Source of the DNA: Curtobacterium sp. MCBA15_012
GTDB lineage: Bacteria; Actinomycetota; Actinomycetes; Actinomycetales; Microbacteriaceae
DNA: 64,000 nucleotides
Direction of reading: 5' to 3'
Assembly (NCBI RefSeq): GCF_001864935.2
Contig: NZ_CP126267.1
Location: forward strand, 496,001 to 560,000
The position numbers and the translations under genes are program-made. Under the pieces are notes generated by a model, which was not told where the DNA came from, ran no database searches, and saw only the letters and a list, made by a program, of their open reading frames with translations. Shown in pieces: positions 1-8,498 of the stretch (position 1 is the first letter of the stretch; each line of letters begins with the position of its first letter).

Positions 1-2
1 TG

Positions 3-557
3 CTCGCACTGTTCGCGCGTGACGGCGTCGTGTTCCCGGTGTGGGAGCGGGACGTCCCCTTCACGGTCGAGAACCGTCCGGCCCGCGTCCGGCGCGGTGC
101 GGCCGACGGCCGGGAGGCCCGCCCCGCGGTCCGCGCGCACCGTACCTCCCGCTTCCGCGCCGGCGACCGCACGATGGTGGACGCCATCACCGCCGAGCCC
201 GAGGGCCTGGTCGACCACCTCGGTCGCCGTGGGCGCGTCAGCGCCCTGCTCCGGACGGAGGTCGACGCGGACGGGCCGGACGCGGGCGCCCTGCGCCTCG
301 TCTCCACGCGCGTGACGTTCCGTGCGCTGGGACGCGGATGGGGCCTCCCGGTCGTCGTCGCCCCGCGTGTGACGCTCGTGGAACGATTCGATGACGATGC
401 CGACGTGCAGCGCGTGTCCCTGGTGCTGGCGGCACCGCTGGTCGGCACGCTGTACCGGTACGAGGGCGCGTTCCGGTACGCGGTCGTGCCCGACGACGCG
501 GCCGGTGCCGCGCCAGGAGGGGGTACCACGTGGTCGAGCAGCAACCGAGGGTCGTGA
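3..557 (+). CDS. DUF4166 domain protein, 5'-truncated by window edge
   Basis: The reading frame is open from the first bases of the window, so the true start lies upstream; what is visible is the C-terminal ~184 residues. The segment RDVPFTVENR followed by a hydrophilic stretch and a final beta-rich part (LVGTLYRYEGAFRY) matches my memory of DUF4166 proteins, which have no established biochemical role. The gene ends inside the next one: its TGA lies 28 bases past the GTG start of the epimerase, so the two are translationally coupled. DUF4166 domains often sit beside or are fused to TIGR01777 epimerases, which fits this pairing. The family call is by recognition only; no catalytic residues can be named. 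Confidence 0.7.
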   Translation, partial: LALFARDGVVFPVWERDVPFTVENRPARVRRGAADGREARPAVRAHRTSRFRAGDRTMVDAITAEPEGLVDHLGRRGRVSALLRTEVDADGPDAGALRLVSTRVTFRALGRGWGLPVVVAPRVTLVERFDDDADVQRVSLVLAAPLVGTLYRYEGAFRYAVVPDDAAGAAPGGGTTWSSSNRGS

Positions 558-1507
558 TCGCGGGGGCGAGCGGCTTCGTGGGACGGCACCTGCGCCAGGC
601 GCTCGTCGACGACGGCTACGAGGTCGTGACCGTCGGCCGGACCGGCGACGCGGTGTGGGGCAACACGCTGCGCATCCGTGCGCTCGTCGACGGGGCTGCC
701 GTCGTCGTGAACATGGCCGGCAAGAGCGTCGACTGCCGGTACGGGCGCCGCAACCGCGCCGAGATCCTGCGGTCGCGCGTCGACACGACCCTCGAGCTGG
801 CCGAGGCGATCCGCACGGCCGAGCACCCGCCGCCCCTGTGGCTGAACGCCTCGACGGCGACGATCTACCGGCACGCCGACGACCGCCCCCAGGACGAGGC
901 GACGGGCGAGCTCGGCGAGGGCTTCTCGGTCTCGGTCGCCCGGGCGTGGGAGGCCGCGTTCTTCGGGGCCGACCTGCCGCGCACGCGTCGGGTGGCGCTC
1001 CGGATGGCGATCGTCTTCGGCGACGGCAGCGCGCTCGTGCCCCTGCTCCGCCTGGCGCAGGCCGGGCTCGGGGGCCCGCAGCTCGACGGTCCGTGGTTCC
1101 CGACGCCCGGGCGGCTGCGAGCCGGGACGTACCACCACGACCGGCACACGCACGGGCGGCAGCGGTTCAGCTGGGTGCACGTCGACGACGTCGTCGGTGT
1201 GGTCCGGTTCGTCCGCGACCACGAGGAGGTCACCGGCCCGGTGAACGTGTCGAGCCCGGAGCCCTCCGACAACCGCACCGTGATGGCGACGATCCGCGAG
1301 TCGGTCGGCCGGCGTTTCGGCCTGCCGACGTGGCGGTGGATGCTCGAGCTCGGGGCGTTCGCGATCCGGACCGAGTCCGAGCTCGTGCTGAAGAGCCGGT
1401 GGGTGGTGCCGACCCGCCTGCTCGAGGCGGGCTACGCGTTCCGCCACCCCGACCTGCGCGGGGCGCTCGCCGGGATCATCGCCGAGCGGCGGGAGCACCG
1501 GGGCTGA
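530..1507 (+). CDS. TIGR01777-family NAD(P)-binding epimerase/dehydratase
   Basis: Protein of 325 residues. A Rossmann dinucleotide motif GASGFVG lies at residues 12-18, and the C-terminal block (about 275-318, ending RLLEAGYAFRHPDL) is the DUF1731 tail typical of the TIGR01777/YfcH branch of extended short-chain dehydrogenases. These proteins are cytoplasmic and their substrates are unknown. GTG at 530 is chosen because it gives the full nucleotide-binding strand and overlaps the upstream DUF4166 gene by 28 bases, an arrangement of coupled genes. A canonical YxxxK pair is not obvious, as in many members of this family. It converges on the EamA exporter, whose stop overlaps its end by about 30 bases. 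Confidence 0.88.
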   Translation: MVEQQPRVVIAGASGFVGRHLRQALVDDGYEVVTVGRTGDAVWGNTLRIRALVDGAAVVVNMAGKSVDCRYGRRNRAEILRSRVDTTLELAEAIRTAEHPPPLWLNASTATIYRHADDRPQDEATGELGEGFSVSVARAWEAAFFGADLPRTRRVALRMAIVFGDGSALVPLLRLAQAGLGGPQLDGPWFPTPGRLRAGTYHHDRHTHGRQRFSWVHVDDVVGVVRFVRDHEEVTGPVNVSSPEPSDNRTVMATIRESVGRRFGLPTWRWMLELGAFAIRTESELVLKSRWVVPTRLLEAGYAFRHPDLRGALAGIIAERREHRG

Positions 1508-2501
1508 CCGGTGCCGGGCCGCCCGCCGGGTCGTCCGCCGGGGGAGCGGCAGGGCCGTCCGCCGGGGGAGCGGCCGGGCGGTCCACCGTCGGTGCGCCGT
1601 GCACCAGCGGGGCCCCGACCTCGGGCGCGCCCACCACCCGCGCGGTCCGCGAGGACCACAGCACGGCGACGACGACGACCGCACCGGCGACCACCTCGAC
1701 CACGTCGGGGACCTCGCCGAACGCCGCCCACGATGCGAGCACGCCGATCACCGGCACGAGCATCGAGAACGGCGCGACCGTGCTCGAGGGGTACTTCCCC
1801 ATCAGCCGCGACCAGATGCCGTACCCGACCAGGCTCCCCGCGACGACGATGTAGAGCAGCCCGAGGTCGGCGGGCAGTGCCGCGGGCGTCAGGGCCGTCC
1901 CGAACGCCCGACCGACGCGCTCGGGTCCCTCGACCAGCAGCGACAGCGCGAGCATCGGCACCGGCGGGACGACCGCCCACCACAGCGTCAGGTGCAGCGG
2001 GTTGACCGGACCGGTCCGCCGCGTCGCGACGTTGCCGAGCGCCCAGCCCAGCGCGCCGCACAGCACGAGCACCACGGGCAGCAGCGCCGCGGTCTGCGCC
2101 CGGTGCACCGCGATGACCCCGAGGGCGACGACGGCGACCGAGACGCCGACGACCTGCCGGGCGCTCAGGCGCTCGCGGAGCAGGACACCGGCGAGCACGA
2201 CCGTGAACGGCGCCGACGCCTGGATGACGAGCGACGCGAGGCCCGTGGGCATCCCGGCCGCCATGCCGAGGTACAGGAATGCGAACTGCAGCACGCCGAG
2301 GGTCGACCCGACGAGGACGATCCACCGGAACCGCACCTCCGGCCGCGGGACGAACAGCACCGTCGGGACGGCGAGCAGCGTGAACCGCACGGCCGCGAGC
2401 AGGAACGGCGGCCAGTGGTCGAGCGCGATCGCGGTGGCCGGGAAGTTCAGGCCCCACGCGACTGCGACGACGAGGGCGAGGACACGGTCACGGATGAGCA
2501 C
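1476..2501 (-). CDS. EamA/DMT-family transporter
   Basis: About 340 residues with roughly ten hydrophobic segments in two five-helix halves, the DMT superfamily layout. The opening ALVVAVAWGLNFPA and the second-repeat start ALGWALGNVATRR are typical of EamA exporters of amino-acid metabolites such as cysteine or O-acetylserine; substrate is not predictable. The tail after the last helix is Pro/Ala/Gly-rich and low in complexity. GTG at 2501 is preferred because it places the first helix close to the N-terminus; an in-frame GTG at 2534 is possible and neither has a strong ribosome-binding site. It diverges from a LysR regulator 71 bases away, the usual geometry for a regulator and its target exporter, so it is probably LysR-controlled. 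Confidence 0.85.
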   Translation of the reverse strand: MLIRDRVLALVVAVAWGLNFPATAIALDHWPPFLLAAVRFTLLAVPTVLFVPRPEVRFRWIVLVGSTLGVLQFAFLYLGMAAGMPTGLASLVIQASAPFTVVLAGVLLRERLSARQVVGVSVAVVALGVIAVHRAQTAALLPVVLVLCGALGWALGNVATRRTGPVNPLHLTLWWAVVPPVPMLALSLLVEGPERVGRAFGTALTPAALPADLGLLYIVVAGSLVGYGIWSRLMGKYPSSTVAPFSMLVPVIGVLASWAAFGEVPDVVEVVAGAVVVVAVLWSSRTARVVGAPEVGAPLVHGAPTVDRPAAPPADGPAAPPADDPAGGPAPVSPGAPAARR

Positions 2502-2560
2502 CCGTCGATCGTCCCGCACCCGAAGCGGTAGCACCAGCGAACGGATCGACAGCGTCGTTG

Positions 2561-2572
2561 TAGGGTCCCTGC
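2561..2572 (+). promoter_or_regulatory. -10 box TAGGGT of a leaderless LysR promoter
   Basis: TAGGGT at 2561-2566 ends six bases before the ATG of the LysR gene, with no Shine-Dalgarno in between. That is the spacing expected for a leaderless mRNA in actinobacteria. The divergent intergenic region (2502-2572) probably also holds the LysR operator, but I see no convincing T-N11-A palindrome. Confidence 0.45.
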
Positions 2573-3487
2573 ATGGTCGACTTCGACATCGCCCTGCTGC
2601 CGGTCCTCCGGGAACTCGCCGAGCGGGGCAGCGTCACCGCCGTCGCCGCGGCCACCCACCGCACGCCGAGCGCGGTCTCGCAGCAGCTCCGGACGCTGCA
2701 GCGGCAGGCGGGCGTGCCGCTCGTCGAACGGGTCGGCCGCGGGGTCCGCCTGACCGAGCACGGCCGGGCGCTCGCGGGCATGGCGACGGGCGTCGCGACG
2801 GCCCTCGCGACCGTCGAGGCGTCGTGGGCGGAGCACCTCGCGGGCGTCACCGGCACGGTCGACCTCGCCGTGTTCCCCTCGGCCGCGGAGCTGCTGCTCC
2901 CCGGGCTCCTGACGCGCGTCCGGGAGCACCCGGGCATCGTGCTCGCGCTGTCCGACGTCGACGTCAGCGAGGGCGAGTTCGCCCCGCTCACCGCCGACCA
3001 CGACGTCGTGATCGGGCACCGGCCGGACGGCGCCCGACGCCCGGACGACAGTGCGGTCGAGACGATCGCGCTGCTCCGCGAGCCGCTCGACGTCGCCCTG
3101 CCGCTCGACCACCCGCTCGGCGGACGGCAGCGCGTGCGGATCGAGGAGGTCGTCGGCGAGCCCTGGATCGGCGTGCCCGAGGGCTACCCGATCGACCGGG
3201 TGCTCACCGCGACGGCGGGCGCGACCGACACCCCGCCGGACGTCGGCTTCCGCACGATCCACCTGCCCGTGATCGAGAACCTCGTCGCGGCCGGGCACGG
3301 CGTCGCCCTCGTACCGCGGTACACCTCGCGCACCCGGGCCGCCGGACGCTTCCACCTGGCGGAGCTGGCCGAGGTGCGCGCCGGCCGGCGCATCGAGGCG
3401 CTCGTGCGGCCGGACCGTGCGGTCCGCCCCGCGGTCCGGACCGTCCTGGAGGCGCTGGTCGCCGAGGCGCGCGCGGTCACCGCCTGA
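2573..3487 (+). CDS. LysR-family transcriptional regulator
   Basis: Protein of 304 residues, the usual LysR length. The N-terminal winged helix-turn-helix covers about residues 4-62 (SVTAVAAATHRTPSAVSQQL is the recognition part), followed by a linker helix and a two-lobed periplasmic-binding-like effector domain from about residue 90, beginning GTVDLAVFPSAAE. LysR proteins normally control a divergent gene and bind a small co-inducer; here the divergent neighbour is an EamA exporter, so export of some metabolite is the likely target. The start is the ATG just after a -10-like TAGGGT. Effector unknown. Confidence 0.92.
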   Translation: MVDFDIALLPVLRELAERGSVTAVAAATHRTPSAVSQQLRTLQRQAGVPLVERVGRGVRLTEHGRALAGMATGVATALATVEASWAEHLAGVTGTVDLAVFPSAAELLLPGLLTRVREHPGIVLALSDVDVSEGEFAPLTADHDVVIGHRPDGARRPDDSAVETIALLREPLDVALPLDHPLGGRQRVRIEEVVGEPWIGVPEGYPIDRVLTATAGATDTPPDVGFRTIHLPVIENLVAAGHGVALVPRYTSRTRAAGRFHLAELAEVRAGRRIEALVRPDRAVRPAVRTVLEALVAEARAVTA

Positions 3488-3618
3488 GACGGTGCGGTCC
3501 GCGCCGGACCGGCACCGCGCACGGCGGCGCGGTCAGCGCCGGAGCCGCACCGCGCCTCCCGGCGGTCACACCGTCCGAGACGGTGCGGTCCGCGCCGGAC
3601 CGGCACCGCGCCTCCCGT
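3486..3618. repeat. Degenerate intergenic repeat, three copies
   Basis: A 35-base sequence starting GAGACGGTGCGGTCCGCGCC occurs at 3486-3520 and again, identical, at 3577-3611. A diverged middle copy (about 3529-3560) keeps the GCGCCGG...GCACCGCGCCTCCCG part. The right half, GCACCGCGCCTCCCG, is the same half-stem that forms perfect hairpin terminators at 23534, 36018 and 42311, so this is probably a decayed or partial member of that family placed between two convergent genes. Confidence 0.7.
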
Positions 3619-3670
3619 TCCGACCCGATCCGGAACGGAACGCGACGGGCCGGACCCGACACGACCGGTC

Positions 3671-5056
3671 TCAGACGTCCAGGTGGTCGACCAGCTCGTC
3701 CGCCAGCCCCGTGTACGTCGCCGGGGTGAGCGCCGTCAGGCGCGCCTTCGCCCCGGACGAGATGTCGAGCCCGTTCACGAACGCCACGAGCTCCTCCTGC
3801 CCGATGCGCTTGCCGCGCGTGAGCTCCTTGAGCATCGCGTACGGGTCCTCGATGTTCGACTGCCCTGCGGTGACCTCGGCGCGGATCACGGTCTGGACCG
3901 CCTCGCCCAGGACCTCCCAGTTGCGGTCGAGGTCCTCGGCCAGCCGGGTCTCGTTCACGGCGATCTCCCCGAGCCCGCGGCGCAGGTTGTCGAGCGCGAG
4001 CAGCGAGTGCGCGAACGCGACCCCGATGTTCCGCTGCGTCGTCGAGTCGGTCAGGTCGCGCTGCAGGCGGGAGGTGACGAGGGTCTCGGACAGCGTCGAG
4101 AACAGCGCGGACGAGATCTCGAGGTTCGCCTCGGCGTTCTCGAACCGGATCGGGTTGATCTTGTGCGGCATCGTCGACGAGCCCGTGGCGCCGGCCACCG
4201 GGATCTGCGTGAAGTACCCCATCGAGATGTAGGTCCACACGTCGGTCGCGAGGTTGTGCAGGATGCGGTTGGCGTGCCGGACCCGGTCGTACAGCTCGGC
4301 CTGCCAGTCGTGCGACTCGATCTGCGTCGTCAGCGGGTTCCACGTCAGGCCCAGGCCCTCGACGAACTCCTTCGACAGCGCGGGCCAGTCGGCCTCGGGG
4401 TCCGCCGCGAGGTGTGCCGAGAAGGTGCCGGTCGCGCCGGAGAACTTGCCGAGGTACTCGCTCGCCTCGACCTGTGCGAGCACGCGCTCGAGGCGGTAGA
4501 CGACCACCGCGAGCTCCTTGCCGAGCGTCGTCGGCGTGGCCGGCTGCCCGTGCGTGTGCGACAGCATCGGCACCTCGCGCAGCGACGTGGCGAGCTCCCG
4601 GAGCCGGGCGACGACGCCGCGGTACGCGGGGAGCCAGACCTTCTCGACGGTGTCGCGCACGGTGAGCGCGTAGGACAGGTTGTTGACGTCCTCGCTCGTG
4701 CACGCGAAGTGGGTGAGCTCGGCGATCGCGTCGAGCCCGAGCTCGGACAGGCGACGGCGGACGAAGTACTCGACGGCCTTGACGTCGTGGCGCGTGGTGG
4801 CCTCGATCTCGGCCAGCTCGGCGATCTGCTCGCTGCCGAAGGTCTCGACGACGCGGCGCAGTGCGGCCTTGTCGTCGACGCTGAGCGGCGAGGTGGTGAA
4901 CATCGCGTGGTCGGTCAGGAAGACGAGCCACTCGACCTCGACCACGATGCGCGCCCGGTTGAGGCCGGCCTCGGAGAGGTGCTCACCCACCGTGTGCACG
5001 ACCGGGTAGTACCGCCCGTCGAGCGGGCTGATCGGCTGCGGGGGAAGGGGGGTCAT
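3671..5056 (-). CDS. purB: Adenylosuccinate lyase
   Basis: Protein of 461 residues. It cleaves succinyl-AMP to AMP and SAICAR to AICAR, both releasing fumarate, in purine synthesis. The fumarase/aspartase signature GSSTMPHKINPIRFEN lies near residue 290, with the flexible catalytic loop, and the conserved THGQPATPTT histidine region (about 160-170) is intact. The N-terminus (PISPLDGRY) and length match E. coli-type PurB rather than the shorter Bacillus type. ATG at 5056 is chosen over the longer open frame because it overlaps the TGA of the upstream phosphatase gene (ATGA), implying co-transcription. Confidence 0.96.
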   Translation of the reverse strand: MTPLPPQPISPLDGRYYPVVHTVGEHLSEAGLNRARIVVEVEWLVFLTDHAMFTTSPLSVDDKAALRRVVETFGSEQIAELAEIEATTRHDVKAVEYFVRRRLSELGLDAIAELTHFACTSEDVNNLSYALTVRDTVEKVWLPAYRGVVARLRELATSLREVPMLSHTHGQPATPTTLGKELAVVVYRLERVLAQVEASEYLGKFSGATGTFSAHLAADPEADWPALSKEFVEGLGLTWNPLTTQIESHDWQAELYDRVRHANRILHNLATDVWTYISMGYFTQIPVAGATGSSTMPHKINPIRFENAEANLEISSALFSTLSETLVTSRLQRDLTDSTTQRNIGVAFAHSLLALDNLRRGLGEIAVNETRLAEDLDRNWEVLGEAVQTVIRAEVTAGQSNIEDPYAMLKELTRGKRIGQEELVAFVNGLDISSGAKARLTALTPATYTGLADELVDHLDV

Positions 5057-5565
5057 GGGGCTCCCTGACGGACGGCCGGCTCGAGTTGGCGGAAGAGCGC
5101 CCGGCAGGCCCGTTCGACGGTCGAGAGCACTCGGTCGAACTCGTGCCGGTCCGCGTAGTACGGGTCCGGCACGTCGGCCTGCTGGGGCCAGGCGTCGTCG
5201 TACCGCAACAGGAGCGTCACCTTGGCGGCGTCGTCCATGGTCGGTGCCCACGAGCGCAGGACGCGTTCGTGGGAGCGGTCGAGTGCGACCACCAGGTCGA
5301 GGTCCGGGAACCGGTCCGGGTCGAACTGGCGGGCGCGATGCCTGCTGCCATCGTATCCGCGCGCTGCGAGGGCCGCGATCGTGCGCTCGTCGGCGGGTTC
5401 GCCGACGTGCCAGTCGCCGGTCCCGGCGGACTCCACCTGGAAGCGGTCGGCCAGGCCGGCGTCGGCGGCGATCTGCGCGAACACGATCCCCGCCATGGGG
5501 GACCGGCAGATGTTGCCGCTGCAGACGAACGAGACGCGGAACGGGGCGTCGGCGTCCGTGGTCAT
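5053..5565 (-). CDS. Low-molecular-weight protein-tyrosine phosphatase
   Basis: Protein of 170 residues. The P-loop C-x5-R is visible as C15-S-G-N-I-C-R21 followed by SPMA, and the general-acid loop PDPYY lies near residues 133-137, so the active site is complete. Cytoplasmic enzymes of this family dephosphorylate phosphotyrosine on bacterial tyrosine kinases and other proteins. It precedes purB with a 4-base ATGA overlap; no partner kinase is visible nearby, so the substrate is unknown. Upstream reading frame without a start-associated motif was ignored; ATG at 5565 starts 10 residues before the first beta strand, as usual for the family. Confidence 0.92.
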   Translation of the reverse strand: MTTDADAPFRVSFVCSGNICRSPMAGIVFAQIAADAGLADRFQVESAGTGDWHVGEPADERTIAALAARGYDGSRHRARQFDPDRFPDLDLVVALDRSHERVLRSWAPTMDDAAKVTLLLRYDDAWPQQADVPDPYYADRHEFDRVLSTVERACRALFRQLEPAVRQGAP

Positions 5566-5705
5566 GTGCTCATCATGGCGGACGGCGGTGCCGTCCGCGA
5601 CGGTGGTCCGGTCGGGAGGCGCGGCGTGGGCCGTCGGGACCGCCGTCGCCGCGTGGGTGGTCGCGTCGGCGCGGGGCGCACGCGGGGTCGGCTCGGCCGG
5701 GTCCG

Positions 5706-6104
5706 TCACCGACGGCGGCGGTCGAGCACCGGCCGGACGAACAGCCCGATCAGCCACGAGAACACGGCGAGCACGAACGCGCCCACGATGCCCCAGCCGA
5801 ACGACTCGACCTGCAGGCCGAAGCCGATCACGTCCGAGATGCCCGCGACGATGAGCAGCAGCACCGCGTTCACGACGAGCGAGATCAGCCCGAGGGTCAG
5901 GACGTAGAGGGGGAAGGCCACGACCCGGATGACGGTCCCGACGACGGCGTTCACCAGGCCGAAGACGAACGCGACGAGCAGGAACGTCAGCACGACGGCG
6001 GTGGTGTCGCCGGTGCCGAACGGGTCCACGGTGACGCCGCTCACGATCAGGGTGGTGAGCCAGAGCGCAACGGCGTTGACGACGAGGCGGACGAGGAATC
6101 GCAT
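5706..6104 (-). CDS. Small four-helix membrane protein, phage-holin-like (COG1950 type)
   Basis: Protein of 132 residues with four hydrophobic segments (about 3-24, 35-57, 63-88, 92-118) and a basic tail (RPVLDRRRR). The pattern, including VNAVVGTVIRVVAFPLYVLTLGL, is that of the widespread YvlD/'mycobacterial 4-TM phage holin' family. Despite the database name these are chromosomal inner-membrane proteins without proven holin activity, and no phage genes are near. ATG at 6104 begins one residue before the first helix; a longer upstream extension is hydrophilic and looks non-coding. It is separated from the phosphatase gene by 140 bases. Confidence 0.8.
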   Translation of the reverse strand: MRFLVRLVVNAVALWLTTLIVSGVTVDPFGTGDTTAVVLTFLLVAFVFGLVNAVVGTVIRVVAFPLYVLTLGLISLVVNAVLLLIVAGISDVIGFGLQVESFGWGIVGAFVLAVFSWLIGLFVRPVLDRRRR

Positions 6105-6159
6105 GCCGCCATGATGCCCGCGGTTCCCTCGGGGAGGCTCCGTGGCATCGATGTGGCGC

Positions 6160-6300
6160 CACCTCCCCGCGGTTACGCTGCGGTGACTGACGCGCGCGTG
6201 CACATCCGGCGCGCGTCCACGGGCACTGCATCGCGGTCCTCCCCGCCGTTACGCTGGCTGCGTGACTGACGCGCGCGTGCACATCAGACCCGAGATCGCG
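6160..6300 (+). repeat. Partial tandem duplication of the aminotransferase promoter and start
   Basis: The segment holding CTCCCCGC-GTTACGCT, a GTG, and the codons for TDARVHI occurs twice, at about 6165-6206 and 6241-6285. Only the second copy is joined to the complete reading frame. The first copy retains a -10-like TTACGCT and GTG but runs out of homology after about 45 bases. Confidence 0.75.
6250..6261 (+). promoter_or_regulatory. -10 box TACGCT of a leaderless promoter
   Basis: TACGCT at 6250-6255 lies six bases before the GTG start at 6262, without a ribosome-binding site. The same element is present in the upstream duplicated copy. Confidence 0.45.
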
Positions 6301-7341
6301 GTCCTCCCCGCCTACAAGCAGGGCCGCCAGGCCGCTGCCGACGCCTACAAGCTCTCGAGCAACGAGAACCCGTTCCCGCCGCTCCCCGGTGTCGTCGAGG
6401 CGGTGCACGCGCAGACCGCGTTCAACCGCTACCCGGACGCCACCGCGCTCGCCGTGCGCACGGTCCTCGCCGACCGGTTCGGCGTCGGTCCGGACGAGGT
6501 CCACGTCGCACCCGGCAGCGTCGCGATCCTGCACGAGCTCGCCCGTGCGGTGAGCGGCCCCGGTGACGAGGTCGTCTACGCGTGGCGCTCCTTCGAGGCC
6601 TACCCCGGCGTCGTGACCGTCGCGGGCGCCACGAGCGTGCAGGTGCCGAACCGTCCGGACGGCGGCCACGACCTCGACGCGATGGCCGACGCGGTGACCG
6701 AGCGCACGCGCATGGTGATCGTCTGCACGCCGAACAACCCGACCGGCCCGGTCGTCACCGACGCCGAGTTCGCGGCGTTCATGGCGCGCGTGCCGGCGTC
6801 GGTCCTGGTCGTCCTCGACGAGGCGTACGCCGAGTTCGTCACCGAGCCGACGGCCGTCAGCGGGACGCCGCTGCTCGGGCGGTACCCGAACCTCGTCGTG
6901 CTCCGGACCTTCTCGAAGGCGTACGGCCTGGCCGGGCTGCGGGTCGGGTACGCGGTCGGTCCGGTCTACGTGCTCGACGCCGTCCGGGCCTGCGCGATCC
7001 CGCTCTCGGTCACCGCGCAGGGGCAGGCCGCGGCGCTCGCGAGCCTCGAACGCGAGGACGAGCTGCTCGGACGCGTGTCGGAACTGGCACGTTCCCGCGA
7101 CCGCATCGTCGCCGCCCTCCGCGAGCAGGGGTGGCCGGTGCCCGACGCGCAGGGCAACTTCGTGTGGCTCCCGACCGGAGCGCACACCGCCGACGCCGCC
7201 GAGCGGTTCGACCGTGCCGGCATCATCGTCCGCGCCTTCGCGGGGGAGGGCATCCGCATCTCGATCGGCGAGCACGAGGCTGTGGAAACGCTCCTCGAAA
7301 CGGCACGGTCGCTTGTGGCGGACCTCCAAGCAGCCCACTAG
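6262..7341 (+). CDS. hisC: HisC-type (histidinol-phosphate or aromatic) aminotransferase
   Basis: Protein of 359 residues, fold-type I PLP enzyme. The Schiff-base lysine is K219 in [16 protein letters not shown]; other hallmarks are SSNENPFPP near the N-terminus, TPNNPTG (about 157-163) and the DEAY segment that contacts PLP. It transfers an amino group from glutamate to imidazole-acetol phosphate in histidine synthesis, or to aromatic keto acids in the closely related actinobacterial Pat enzymes; sequence alone does not separate these. No other his genes are adjacent; instead it lies 23 bases upstream of a 2-oxo acid dehydrogenase operon, which would fit a role in amino-acid/keto-acid interconversion. 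The GTG start follows a -10-like box by six bases. Confidence 0.85.
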   Translation: MTDARVHIRPEIAVLPAYKQGRQAAADAYKLSSNENPFPPLPGVVEAVHAQTAFNRYPDATALAVRTVLADRFGVGPDEVHVAPGSVAILHELARAVSGPGDEVVYAWRSFEAYPGVVTVAGATSVQVPNRPDGGHDLDAMADAVTERTRMVIVCTPNNPTGPVVTDAEFAAFMARVPASVLVVLDEAYAEFVTEPTAVSGTPLLGRYPNLVVLRTFSKAYGLAGLRVGYAVGPVYVLDAVRACAIPLSVTAQGQAAALASLEREDELLGRVSELARSRDRIVAALREQGWPVPDAQGNFVWLPTGAHTADAAERFDRAGIIVRAFAGEGIRISIGEHEAVETLLETARSLVADLQAAH

Positions 7342-7351
7342 TGGCTGGCAC

Positions 7352-7364
7352 TAACCTGGCTCGC
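7352..7364 (+). promoter_or_regulatory. -10 box TAACCT of a leaderless dehydrogenase-operon promoter
   Basis: TAACCT at 7352-7357 ends seven bases before the E1 alpha ATG with no ribosome-binding site between. The dehydrogenase operon may therefore be transcribed separately from the aminotransferase gene. Confidence 0.4.
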
Positions 7365-8498
7365 ATGTCATTCCGCGCCGCGGCACCCGCGACGACCACC
7401 GTCCGGATCCTCGACCCCGAGGGCCGGTTCGTGGAGACCGACGAGAACGCCGAGTACGCCGCCGCAGCGCGGGCGATCCCGGACGAGACCCTGCTGGCGA
7501 TGCACCGCCGGATGGTCCTGACCCGTCGGTTCGACCACGCCGGCCACAACCTGCAGCGCACGGGCCAGCTCGGCCTGTGGGTCCCGAGCCACGGGCAGGA
7601 GGCCGCCCAGGTCGGCTCCGTGTTCGCGCTCCGGGCGCAGGACCACGTCTTCCCCTCGTACCGCGAGCACGCCGTCACCACGCACCGCGGTGTCGAGCCG
7701 ATGGAGATCATCGCGATGTACCGCGGGCAGACCCACGGCGGGTGGGACCCGGACGAGCGCGGCAACACGCACGTCTCCACCCTCGTGATCGGCTCCCAGA
7801 CGCTGCACGCCACCGGCTACGCCCTCGGGCAGAAGCTCGACGGCGTCGTCGGCACGGGCGACCCCGACGTCGACGCGTGCTCGATCGTGTACTTCGGCGA
7901 CGGCGCGACGAGCCAGGGCGACGTCAACGAGGCGTTCGTCTTCGCGGCCTCGACGCAGGCCCCGGTCGTGTTCTTCCTGCAGAACAACCACTGGGCGATC
8001 TCGGTCCCGGTGTCCACGCAGTCCCCGACGCCGCTCGTCGACCGCCCGCGCGGCTTCGGCATCCCGAGCGTCCTCGTCGACGGCAACGACGTCCTCGCGT
8101 CCTACACGGCCTCGGTCGTCGCGACCGAGCACGCCCGCAGCGGTCAGGGCCCCGCGTTCGTCGAGGCCGACACCTACCGCATCGGCGCGCACACGAGCTC
8201 GGACGACCCGAGCCGCTACCGCGGTGACGACGAGCTCGAGGAGTGGGTCCGCCGCGACCCGATCGCCCGCTCGGCCGCGTACCTGCGCAGCAAGGGCGTC
8301 ACCGACGAGCAGCTCGCCGCGTTCGACGAGGAGGGCGAGGACATCGCCGCCGACGTCCGCCGTCGCACGGTGGCACTCACGCCGCCGCCCGTCGACGTCA
8401 TGTTCCGGAACGTGTACCGCGAGCCGCACCCGCTGGTCGCCGAGCAGCAGGCCTGGCTCGAACGGTACGAGGCCGCCTACGAAGGGGGCTCCCACTGA
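7365..8498 (+). CDS. 2-oxo acid dehydrogenase E1 component, alpha subunit
   Basis: Protein of 377 residues. The thiamine diphosphate motif runs from GDGATSQGD (residue 178) to the NN pair at about 207-208. It decarboxylates a 2-oxo acid as an alpha2-beta2 tetramer with the next gene product and passes the acyl group to lipoyl-E2. The phosphorylation-type loop [16 protein letters not shown] resembles branched-chain E1 alpha more than pyruvate E1 alpha, so branched-chain substrates feeding iso/anteiso fatty acid synthesis are likely, though annotation pipelines often call it PdhA. Its TGA overlaps the ATG of the beta subunit by one base. No E3 gene is present here; dihydrolipoyl dehydrogenase must be encoded elsewhere. 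Confidence 0.92.
   Translation: MSFRAAAPATTTVRILDPEGRFVETDENAEYAAAARAIPDETLLAMHRRMVLTRRFDHAGHNLQRTGQLGLWVPSHGQEAAQVGSVFALRAQDHVFPSYREHAVTTHRGVEPMEIIAMYRGQTHGGWDPDERGNTHVSTLVIGSQTLHATGYALGQKLDGVVGTGDPDVDACSIVYFGDGATSQGDVNEAFVFAASTQAPVVFFLQNNHWAISVPVSTQSPTPLVDRPRGFGIPSVLVDGNDVLASYTASVVATEHARSGQGPAFVEADTYRIGAHTSSDDPSRYRGDDELEEWVRRDPIARSAAYLRSKGVTDEQLAAFDEEGEDIAADVRRRTVALTPPPVDVMFRNVYREPHPLVAEQQAWLERYEAAYEGGSH

Noticed and set aside
2002..3729. 575-residue open frame overlapping the LysR gene
   Set aside because: Arg/Pro/Ala-rich translation with no motif; it is the shadow of the LysR frame in G+C-rich DNA.
5706..6104. Prophage marker suggested by the 'phage holin' family name
   Set aside because: No other phage genes nearby; the family is a common chromosomal membrane protein.
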